Positions 6,210-11,004 of a stretch of DNA of 11,004 nt are shown piece by piece. Within the stretch, counting starts at the first letter, position 1, and each line of letters starts with the position of its first letter. The notes under the pieces are model-generated. The model was given only the letters and a program-made list of their open reading frames with translations. It did no database searches and was not told where the DNA came from. Origin of the DNA: an uncultured Prevotella sp. (GTDB lineage Bacteria; Bacteroidota; Bacteroidia; Bacteroidales; Bacteroidaceae); the NCBI GenBank assembly GCA_905211345.1, contig CAJMAO010000052.1:1-11004 (forward strand), given 5' to 3'. A program made the position numbers and the translations under genes.

Positions 6210-6212
6210 TTT

Positions 6213-6305
6213 GTTAAGTTAAAAATTAAAAGTGAAAAGTGAAAAATCCATTACCTATTATATGGCATTTGGATTTTTCACTTTTCGTTTTTCACTTTTC
6301 ACTAT
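6213..6305. repeat. inverted pair of 7-bp tandem arrays between queA and folK
   Basis: Left array, in exact 7-base register from 6213: GTTAAGT, TAAAAAT, TAAAAGT, GAAAAGT and GAAAAAT. Right array from 6271: GGATTTT, TCACTTT, TCGTTTT, TCACTTT and TCACTAT. The arrays are inverted relative to each other, so 6234-6250 and 6270-6286 form a perfect 17-bp stem around a 19-base loop. TTTTTCACTTTTC is also directly repeated (6274-6286 and 6288-6300), allowing alternative registers. On the minus strand the stem ends in a T-rich run, so it could act as a terminator or attenuator between queA and folK. Confidence 0.75.
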
Positions 6306-6307
6306 CT

Positions 6308-7426
6308 TTAGTCATTGACAATAAGCATCGCGTCGCCGTAACAGCCGAACTTATAACCGTTCTTCACGGCCGTGTCGTAAGCCTCCATAATGAGGTCGTA
6401 ACCGCCGAAAGCGGCGGTAGACATGAGCAGCGGCGACATGGGATGATAGAAATTGGCTATCATGGAGTCGGCCACGCCGAACTCATACTGCGGGAATATG
6501 AACTTGTTGGTCCACCCTTCATACTCTTTCAGCAGCTTGTCTGTGCCCACGGCGGTCTCCGTCGCCTTAGCCACACTCGTGCCTACGGCGCATACATGGC
6601 GACCGGCCAGCTTCGCCTCGTTGACAGTCTTGCAGGCATCGGCACCGATAAACATCTGTTCCGAGTCCATTTTGTGCTTCGTAAGATCCTCAACCTCTAT
6701 TTCATGGAAGTTGCCCAGCGCGCAATGAAGCGTTATAAAGGCAAACTCAATACCCTTTATCTCCATGCGTTTCATCAACTCACGGCTGAAATGAAGACCC
6801 GACGCAGGAGCCGTAACGGCACCCTCGTTCTTGGCGAAAATGCACTGGAAGTCGTCCAAATCCTCTTTTGTCGCAGGACGGCGGTCGACGATATAATGAG
6901 GCAGAGGCGCCTCGCCGAGAGCGTAAAGGTCGCGCTTGAACTCGTCGTGGGGGCAATCATACAAGAAGCGCAGTGTGCGTCCGCGACTCGTAGTGTTATC
7001 GATCACCTCGGCGACCATCGTGCCGCTGTCGTCGAAAAACAACTTATTACCGATCCTTATCTTGCGCGCAGGCTCGACAAGGACATCCCACAGGCGCATT
7101 TCCTCGTTCAATTCGCGCAGCAGGAACACCTCTATCTTGGCATCGGTTTTCTCCTTCGTGCCGTAAAGACGCGCTGGGAACACCTTCGTATCGTTGAAAA
7201 TGAAGGCGTCACCCTCGTCAAAATAATCGAGAATATTGCGGAAGTCAAGATACTCGGGGTTGCCTTCCTCGTCTTTCAAAGGCTCTCCGTTACCGTCCGT
7301 CTTGTACATGTCTATCTTCTGCGACACCTTGTGCACCACCATAAGACGGCACTCGTCACGGTGGTAAGACGGGTTGAGGGCTATCAGTTCCTCGGGTAAC
7401 TTAAACTTGAATTGTGACAGTTTCAT
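6308..7426 (-). CDS. queA: S-adenosylmethionine:tRNA ribosyltransferase-isomerase
   Basis: This 372-residue cytoplasmic enzyme moves the ribosyl part of S-adenosylmethionine onto the 7-aminomethyl-7-deazaguanine base in the anticodon of tRNAs, forming epoxyqueuosine. Recognisable blocks are GDAFIFNDTKVFPARLYG (72-89), a REL/RLWDVLVEPARKIRIG segment, TAPASGLHF, the ITLHCALGNF block, HKMDSE, and the terminal YGDAMLIV. It is about 20 residues longer than usual, largely from an acidic, Gly/Asn-rich insertion near residues 42-58 between KIDM and LDFRNIL. Several blocks differ from the textbook family pattern (see findings). Its ATG overlaps the truB stop codon as ATGA (7423-7426), implying translational coupling. 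Confidence 0.95.
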   Translation of the reverse strand: MKLSQFKFKLPEELIALNPSYHRDECRLMVVHKVSQKIDMYKTDGNGEPLKDEEGNPEYLDFRNILDYFDEGDAFIFNDTKVFPARLYGTKEKTDAKIEVFLLRELNEEMRLWDVLVEPARKIRIGNKLFFDDSGTMVAEVIDNTTSRGRTLRFLYDCPHDEFKRDLYALGEAPLPHYIVDRRPATKEDLDDFQCIFAKNEGAVTAPASGLHFSRELMKRMEIKGIEFAFITLHCALGNFHEIEVEDLTKHKMDSEQMFIGADACKTVNEAKLAGRHVCAVGTSVAKATETAVGTDKLLKEYEGWTNKFIFPQYEFGVADSMIANFYHPMSPLLMSTAAFGGYDLIMEAYDTAVKNGYKFGCYGDAMLIVND

Positions 7427-8148
7427 ATTTTGTTTTCCTCCGTTATTATGTCTTCTATAGTCTGATTGTCAAGCCACAGTGGAAAGTCGTCAAGCGTAAC
7501 GCAGTCCTCAACGCGTATGTCTCCTACCCTTGTACGGCGTAGGGCGGTAAGATAAGCACCGCTGCCAAGGGCATTCCCTATGTCGCGAGCCAACGCACGG
7601 ATGTACGTTCCCTTGCCGCAAACCACGCGGATTGACATCTGCATCAACTCCGGCGAGAACGACGTAAGCTCTATTTCGTCGATTCTCAGCGTCTTGGGCT
7701 TGAGTTCCACGTCCCTGCCTTTGCGCATAAGGTCGTAAGCACGGTCGCCGTTCACCTTGCAGGCCGAATACGACGGCGGCACTTGTTGTATCTCTCCGAC
7801 AAACGTCTTGAGCGTTTCCTCTATCAATCCGCGCGTTATGTGCCCGGTAGGATACGTCGCGTCGACGGGATGTTCCATGTCGTAACTGGCCGTTGTAGCA
7901 CCAAGTTGCAGCGTGGCTGTGTACTCCTTGGTGTGCGATTGCAGTTCCTCTATACGCTTGGTGGCGCGCCCTGTACAAAGAATAAGCACTCCGGTGGCAA
8001 GCGGGTCGAGCGTTCCGGCATGACCGGTCTTCATCCTTTTCACGCCGAGTTTCTGCGAAATGAGATAGCGCACACGCGCCAACGCGCCGAAACTTGACAT
8101 CCTGTAAGGCTTGTCAAGGCATATTATCTCGCCTTCGTGGAAGTTCAT
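7423..8148 (-). CDS. truB: tRNA pseudouridine(55) synthase
   Basis: This 241-residue cytoplasmic enzyme isomerises uridine 55 of the T-psi-C loop in tRNAs. The catalytic block KTGHAGTLDPLATGVL is present, with the catalytic aspartate at residue 48. LDKPYRMSSF (11-20) stands where many TruB proteins have KPxGxTSF. Downstream blocks include the VPPSYSACKVNGDRAYDLMRKG segment, CGKGTYIRALARDIG and AYLTALRRTRVGDI. It is shorter than E. coli TruB (314 residues) because most of the C-terminal RNA-binding extension is missing. The stop codon overlaps the queA start by four bases, and uppP ends six bases upstream. Confidence 0.96.
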   Translation of the reverse strand: MNFHEGEIICLDKPYRMSSFGALARVRYLISQKLGVKRMKTGHAGTLDPLATGVLILCTGRATKRIEELQSHTKEYTATLQLGATTASYDMEHPVDATYPTGHITRGLIEETLKTFVGEIQQVPPSYSACKVNGDRAYDLMRKGRDVELKPKTLRIDEIELTSFSPELMQMSIRVVCGKGTYIRALARDIGNALGSGAYLTALRRTRVGDIRVEDCVTLDDFPLWLDNQTIEDIITEENKI

Positions 8149-8154
8149 CGGCCC

Positions 8155-8994
8155 TTAATCGGTCATTTTCATCTCGACGCCGCACAGCGTGCAGATGATT
8201 ATTATGAGTCCTACTACTATACGATACCAGCCGAACGCGGCGAAGCCATACTTCGCAACGTAGTTGATAAAGAACTTTATGGCGAGTATGGCGACTATGA
8301 ACGCCACCACCGAACCTATTATCAAAGTCTGCAAGTTGTCACCCTGCACAAGTATCGAACCGCTCTCATGGGTCATGAGCTTATACGTTTCAAGGCATGT
8401 GGCGCCAAACATCGTAGGCACGGCGAGGAAGAACGAGAACTCGGCCGCGGCCTTACGGGTGAGCCGTTGGCTCATTCCGCCCACAATGGTGGCCATCGAA
8501 CGCGACACGCCGGGTATCATCGAGATGCACTGTACGAGACCTATCACCAAAGCGCGCTTGTAAGTCAGCTTTGTGTCTTCGCTCCCCTTGTTGAATATGC
8601 GGTCGCAGAACAGCATGAAAACACCGCCTATTATCAGCATCCAAGCTACCAGTTGCACGTTGCCTAGGTTAGACTCTATGAAGTCGTTGAACGCAAGGCC
8701 GAGCACGACGGCAGGCAAAACGCCAACCACGAGGCGTGCGTAAAAGTCGTACATGGCGCGCCAGTAAGTCTTGCCTTCACGTCCGGCGTCAGGATAGAAA
8801 AAGCGTTTCCAGTAAAGACAGATGACCGAAAGAATCGCGCCAAACTGTATTATCACCGTAAAAGCCTTGACAAAAGGCGTGCTCTCGACGCCCAGCAGGC
8901 TCTGCGCGATTATCATGTGCCCCGTAGACGACACGGGAAGAAACTCCGTAAGGCCCTCTACGATGGCGATGATGACCGTTTCAAATAAATCCAT
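8155..8994 (-). CDS. uppP: undecaprenyl-diphosphatase (UppP/BacA)
   Basis: This 279-residue polytopic inner-membrane enzyme dephosphorylates undecaprenyl pyrophosphate, recycling the lipid carrier for peptidoglycan and surface polysaccharides. Loss or inhibition affects bacitracin sensitivity in bacteria generally. Both hallmark motifs are intact: EGLTEFLPVSSTGH (13-26) with its glutamates and serines, and PGVSRS (161-166) followed by MAT. The remainder is mostly hydrophobic helices, and the length matches E. coli UppP (273). It lies 13 bp after the DUF3098 gene and 6 bp before truB, so it is almost certainly co-transcribed with both. Confidence 0.97.
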   Translation of the reverse strand: MDLFETVIIAIVEGLTEFLPVSSTGHMIIAQSLLGVESTPFVKAFTVIIQFGAILSVICLYWKRFFYPDAGREGKTYWRAMYDFYARLVVGVLPAVVLGLAFNDFIESNLGNVQLVAWMLIIGGVFMLFCDRIFNKGSEDTKLTYKRALVIGLVQCISMIPGVSRSMATIVGGMSQRLTRKAAAEFSFFLAVPTMFGATCLETYKLMTHESGSILVQGDNLQTLIIGSVVAFIVAILAIKFFINYVAKYGFAAFGWYRIVVGLIIIICTLCGVEMKMTD

Positions 8995-9007
8995 AATTAA
9001 GTGTTGT

Positions 9008-9265
9008 TTATTCCTTTGTGGTGTTTACGTTGTCTGTACCGTTGTCTTTCGGCTTGCGCACAATGGCGTAAATAATCGAGGCGAAGCCTATGAAGCACAC
9101 CGCCGGAGCAACTTTTATACGGCGCGCGTTGAATATTTCGGGGTTGAAAGAACCGTCGGCGGTGCCTCCCCCGCTCATAAGTATGAAACCGATAATGACT
9201 ATTACCATCCCCACTGCCAAAAGGATGAAGTTCATACGGTCGAAAGCAAAGTTTCTTCTTTCCAT
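9008..9265 (-). CDS. DUF3098 small membrane protein
   Basis: This is an 85-residue protein with two hydrophobic helices (about 12-30 and 55-73) separated by GGGTADGSFNPEIFNARRIKVAP. Members of the DUF3098 family in Bacteroidetes start near a (M)xRxxFAF motif, share SGG..SFNPEIF, and regularly sit between ftsX and uppP. The role is unknown; the neighbourhood suggests the cell envelope or division. An upstream in-frame ATG at 9298 would add 11 residues (MTGCLSAKRKE), but those are encoded by a copy of the CTTGTCTGC repeat, and family members normally begin close to the FAF motif, so 9265 is preferred. The C-terminus is short and charged (KPKDNGTDNVNTTKE). Confidence 0.85.
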   Translation of the reverse strand: MERRNFAFDRMNFILLAVGMVIVIIGFILMSGGGTADGSFNPEIFNARRIKVAPAVCFIGFASIIYAIVRKPKDNGTDNVNTTKE

Positions 9266-9272
9266 TTCTTTA

Positions 9273-9310
9273 CGTTTAGCAGACAAGCAGCCAGTCATGA
9301 GCAGACAAGG
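9273..9310 (-). repeat. CTTGTCTGC-type dispersed repeat, copy B
   Basis: The minus strand reads CCTTGTCTGC, then a GACTGG spacer, then CTGCTTGTCTGC and TAAACG, aligning with copy A at 20-56. It ends a few bases before the DUF3098 start. ACAAGG/CCTTGT (9305-9310 with 9318-9323) can form a 6-bp hairpin over its edge. Confidence 0.6.
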
Positions 9311-9353
9311 TATTTTGCCTTGTGAGCCGTTGGCTTGTGCTTTGCCGCGTTGT

Positions 9354-9381
9354 TTAATTGTTAATTTTTAATTGTTACTTC
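9354..9381. repeat. 7-bp tandem array in the ftsX-DUF3098 gap
   Basis: There are four consecutive plus-strand 7-mers: TTAATTG at 9354, TTAATTT at 9361, TTAATTG at 9368 and TTACTTC at 9375. It abuts the hairpin at the end of ftsX. No exact -7 box was found next to it for DUF3098, so here the array appears inside an operon rather than at a promoter. Confidence 0.7.
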
Positions 9382-9403
9382 AAAATCTGTTTGTCAGATT
9401 TTG
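9381..9403 (-). other. 9-bp hairpin across the ftsX stop codon
   Basis: Perfect arms CAAAATCTG (9381-9389) and CAGATTTTG (9395-9403) enclose TTTGT. The ftsX TGA stop (9394-9396) straddles the loop and one arm. It may be an internal attenuator, an mRNA end-protecting structure or a weak terminator in a roughly 130-bp gap of the operon. Confidence 0.5.
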
Positions 9404-10272
9404 TACAGGTCTCCGGCCTTCATGCGCAGGAACTTGTTGACAGCCACGCCGGCGCAGAACAGTGTTATGAGCAGTCCGAAAAGGAATACCGAGCCGCCCG
9501 TTACGGCCAGCACCTGCCATGTAACCACCGTAAGCACGCCCGGTTCGTATGTGTACAGGGCGTAAACGCCGGCCGCCAGCACCCCGTCGGCCAGCAGGGC
9601 GGCCAACAGGCCGATGCCTACGGCTCTTGCAAGGAAGGGCCTGCGGATGAAGCCCCACGACGCTCCGACCAGCTTCATCGTGTGAATGGTGAACCGACGG
9701 GCGTACATGCCCAACCTGACCGTATTGTTGATAAGCGAGAACGACACGCACGTGAGCAGCACCGCAAGCACAAGCAGCACAAGGTTCACCTTGTTCAGGT
9801 TGCGGTTCACGCTGTCCATCAAGTCCTGAGGATAGGTTATGTCGGTCACGCGGCGGTCGCTCTTAAGCGCCGGGGTGATTTTTTTCAGGGAGTCGGTGTT
9901 GGCGTATTGCGCCTTCAACTGCAGCTCGATAGAAGCCGTAAAGGGATTCATGCCGATAAATTCGCTCGGGTCGGTGCCCATCGCGGCGGTCTGTTCCTTC
10001 AAGGCTTGCTCCTTACTTATATAAACAATGTTATTGATATATGGCCGCTTGCGCAACTCGCTGCACAGCTGTTTGGCCTCAGGGTCGGTTATCTCCTCGC
10101 CGAGCATCATCGTCACGGTAAGGTTCTCCTTGACATACTCTGACAGGTTGCGTGCCGAGAGCACTGAAAACACGACCATTCCCAATAAAATCAGCACCAG
10201 CGCGGTGCTTATACAAAGCGTCACCCCCTGCAATCCGTAACGGACGCGGGTGCTATTTCGTTTCTTACCCAT
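9394..10272 (-). CDS. ftsX: cell division protein FtsX (permease-like, FtsE partner)
   Basis: This 292-residue inner-membrane protein forms the ABC-like FtsEX complex, which controls peptidoglycan hydrolases at the division site. The topology fits: a cytoplasmic basic N-terminus (MGKKRNSTRVRYGLQ), a first helix near 16-38, an extracytoplasmic domain of about 125 residues (from SEYVKENLTVTMML to SVNRNLNKV), then three helices within the FtsX/MacB-type permease domain (LVLLVLAVLLTCVSF; GIGLLAALLADGVLAAGVYALY; FLFGLLITLFCAG). A longer frame opens at TTG 10335, upstream of the promoter, so ATG 10272 is chosen. No ftsE is adjacent, as is usual in this phylum. It heads the ftsX - DUF3098 - uppP - truB - queA - folK run. 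Confidence 0.93.
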   Translation of the reverse strand: MGKKRNSTRVRYGLQGVTLCISTALVLILLGMVVFSVLSARNLSEYVKENLTVTMMLGEEITDPEAKQLCSELRKRPYINNIVYISKEQALKEQTAAMGTDPSEFIGMNPFTASIELQLKAQYANTDSLKKITPALKSDRRVTDITYPQDLMDSVNRNLNKVNLVLLVLAVLLTCVSFSLINNTVRLGMYARRFTIHTMKLVGASWGFIRRPFLARAVGIGLLAALLADGVLAAGVYALYTYEPGVLTVVTWQVLAVTGGSVFLFGLLITLFCAGVAVNKFLRMKAGDLYKI

Positions 10273-10304
10273 TATCTTACGGCTATGATGCGCATAATTT
10301 GGTG

Positions 10305-10312
10305 CAAAATAA
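10305..10312 (-). promoter_or_regulatory. probable -7 promoter box of ftsX
   Basis: The minus strand reads TTATTTTG followed by CACC, seven of eight positions of TAnnTTTG with the same CAC continuation as at rpsO and typA. The implied start is near 10298, giving a leader of about 25 bases to ATG 10272. Confidence 0.5.
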
Positions 10313-10357
10313 CAAAAAATTATCCGCACGGCCAACGGTTTAACGACTATTAACAGC

Positions 10358-10530
10358 TGACGGCCGTTTCCACCACAAAATACGACCCATAAAAAGGCCG
10401 TTCGCGGCCGTTGTATAACGCACTGGTTTTCAATACGTTACAAAAGGCCGTCTTTTGGCACGCAAAAGACGGCCTTTTAGCGTGCGATTGACGGCCTTTT
10501 GGAACGCGAAAAACCACCTTTCGTAAAACA
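10358..10530 (+). repeat. GGCC-palindrome intergenic repeat, locus 3
   Basis: The central element is a perfect 16-bp stem, AAAAGGCCGTCTTTTG at 10442-10457 with its complement at 10463-10478, around a 5-base loop. The family core ATTGACGGCCTTTTGG follows at 10487-10502, then a diverged GAAAAACCACCTTTCGTAAAAC-like tail equivalent to that of locus 1. A short GGCCG/CGGCC hairpin with a TTCG loop lies at 10396-10409, and another ACGGCCGTT at 10360-10368. Compared with locus 1, the two arms of the main stem are in swapped order. Confidence 0.75.
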
Positions 10531-10640
10531 GCCGGCTGCAAAGCGACGCGCCAAAGTGTTAAGATAGTATAAAAACTTCTCACTGGCGTAACCTTTTCCT
10601 GCCATTGGTTGTTATATGGATAGAAACATCCGTAAAAGCA

Positions 10641-11004
10641 ATGAGAATCTTTACCTGTAACATCAAACTACTGACAGTGACGCTGGCAACCTTAGTCTGC
10701 CTCGCCGCAAGCGCGGCCACAGACGGCGGCGACAGGCTGATAACCCTGCGCCGCTGCCGCAAGTACTCAAGACGATTGAGCGCAAGGGCGGCAAAAGCAT
10801 CCTGTTCACTTACAACGAGACAAAACGTTACCGCGTAACCGCCGACATCAGGGGCAAGACCGAGGCCGAGGCGATAGGCATCGTGCTCAGGGGCAAACCA
10901 TTCTCGTTCGTTGAGCGGAGCGCGTACTTCGTGGTGCAATACGCCAAAGACAAAACCGACGGCGGCGGAGCCGGGGGCACAGTGACCGACTCGCGGGGCC
11001 GCCC
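10641..11004 (+). pseudogene. frameshifted, edge-truncated STN / carboxypeptidase-regulatory outer-membrane protein gene
   Basis: From ATG 10641 the first 36 codons encode a signal peptide (MRIFTCNIKLLTVTLATLVCLAASA) and then ATDGGDRLITL, the usual entry into a secretin/TonB short N-terminal (STN) domain. The domain continues in a different frame (codons starting at 10748): APLPQVLKTIERKGG, then RYRVTADIRGKTEAEAIGIVL, RGKPFSFVERSAYFVVQ, a Gly-rich linker and GTVTDSRGRP. The last is the start of a carboxypeptidase-regulatory-like domain. The first frame stops at 10838. STN followed by this domain is typical of TonB-dependent receptors and related outer-membrane proteins of Bacteroidetes, so a SusC- or FecA-like receptor is likely, but the rest lies outside the window. 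Compared with the usual spacing between ITL and APL, about 13 bases seem to be missing. A sequencing error is the alternative. Confidence 0.7.

Larger units (their letters stand above)
10273..10640. other. 368-bp divergent intergenic region between ftsX and the STN gene
   Basis: It contains the probable ftsX promoter at the left, GGCC-palindrome repeat locus 3 in the middle, a 10-bp palindrome CAGCCGGCTG at 10529-10538, and about 100 bases leading to the ATG at 10641. TAACCTTTT (about 10589) is the nearest thing to a -7 box for the right-hand gene and does not match well. Open frames on the minus strand here run through the repeats and are not credible genes. Confidence 0.75.

Noticed and set aside
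6239..7399. 386-codon open frame on the plus strand
   Set aside because: It is antisense to queA, has no recognisable protein features, and queA on the other strand is certain. Codon bias of queA leaves the opposite frame open.
9266..9298. Longer DUF3098 protein from ATG 9298
   Set aside because: The extra 11 residues come from a dispersed repeat, and the family motif begins right after ATG 9265; not fully excluded.
9358..10143. 261-codon plus-strand open frame opposite ftsX
   Set aside because: The translation is rich in His, Gln and Arg and resembles no protein; ftsX is well supported on the minus strand.
10273..10335. Longer FtsX N-terminus from TTG 10335
   Set aside because: It would start upstream of the likely -7 box, and the extra 21 residues do not resemble FtsX. 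ATG 10272 gives the normal basic N-terminus.
10740..10760. Programmed -1 frameshift in the STN gene
   Set aside because: The shift direction fits, but there is no slippery heptamer near ATAACCCTGCGCC and no clear stimulatory structure. A deletion of about 13 bases fits domain spacing better.
10350..10939. Two minus-strand open frames (77 and 119 codons) at the right end
   Set aside because: The first is built mostly from palindromic repeat DNA. The second is antisense to a signal peptide plus STN domain that is clearly recognisable on the plus strand.

Overview
The window looks like chromosomal DNA from a member of the Bacteroidales, most likely Prevotella or a close relative. Four grounds support this. 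Gene starts are preceded by the Bacteroidetes -7 box (TAnnTTTG), usually running on into CAC. The gene order ftsX - DUF3098 - uppP - truB - queA - folK is one I know from that phylum. The proteins resemble Bacteroidales versions. A truncated STN/carboxypeptidase-regulatory-like outer-membrane protein gene begins at the right edge. The genus is inferred, not proven.

Layout from left to right. Positions 45-1331 (minus): a DinF-type MATE transporter. 1573-2598 (minus): a secreted protein of unknown function with a carboxypeptidase-regulatory-like domain. 2731-4533 (minus): the ribosome-associated GTPase TypA/BipA. 4534-5355: an 822-bp divergent intergenic region. 5356-5625 (plus): rpsO (ribosomal protein S15). 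A shared convergent hairpin at 5649-5710 is followed by a six-gene minus-strand run from 10272 down to 5793. In transcription order this run is ftsX (division/envelope), a DUF3098 membrane protein, uppP (lipid-carrier recycling), truB (tRNA pseudouridine-55), queA (queuosine) and folK (folate). 10273-10640 is a second divergent intergenic region. From 10641 to the edge (plus) lies an STN-domain protein gene that is frameshifted shortly after its signal peptide.

The coding content is mostly housekeeping, and I see no undescribed enzyme system, CRISPR array, toxin pair or prophage. The unusual material is in the gaps. Three repeat systems recur. The first is a family of GGCC-centred palindromes around a shared ATTGACsGCCTTTTG core, at three loci (about 1421-1520, 4766-4945 and 10358-10530), two of them with perfect 16-bp stems. 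The second is AT-rich tandem arrays with a 7-bp period, placed just upstream of the typA and rpsO -7 boxes, in the queA-folK and ftsX-DUF3098 junctions, and in degenerate form upstream of the MATE gene. The third is a roughly 37-bp element built on CTTGTCTGC at 20-56 and, inverted, at 9273-9310. There is also a perfect 29-bp inverted repeat between rpsO and folK and a structured-looking rpsO leader.

Several starts were adjusted from the longest open frame. The MATE gene starts at the ATG at 1331, because the longer TTG start overlaps the -7 box. ftsX starts at 10272, because the longer start lies upstream of its probable promoter. DUF3098 starts at 9265. folK appears to start with GTG.
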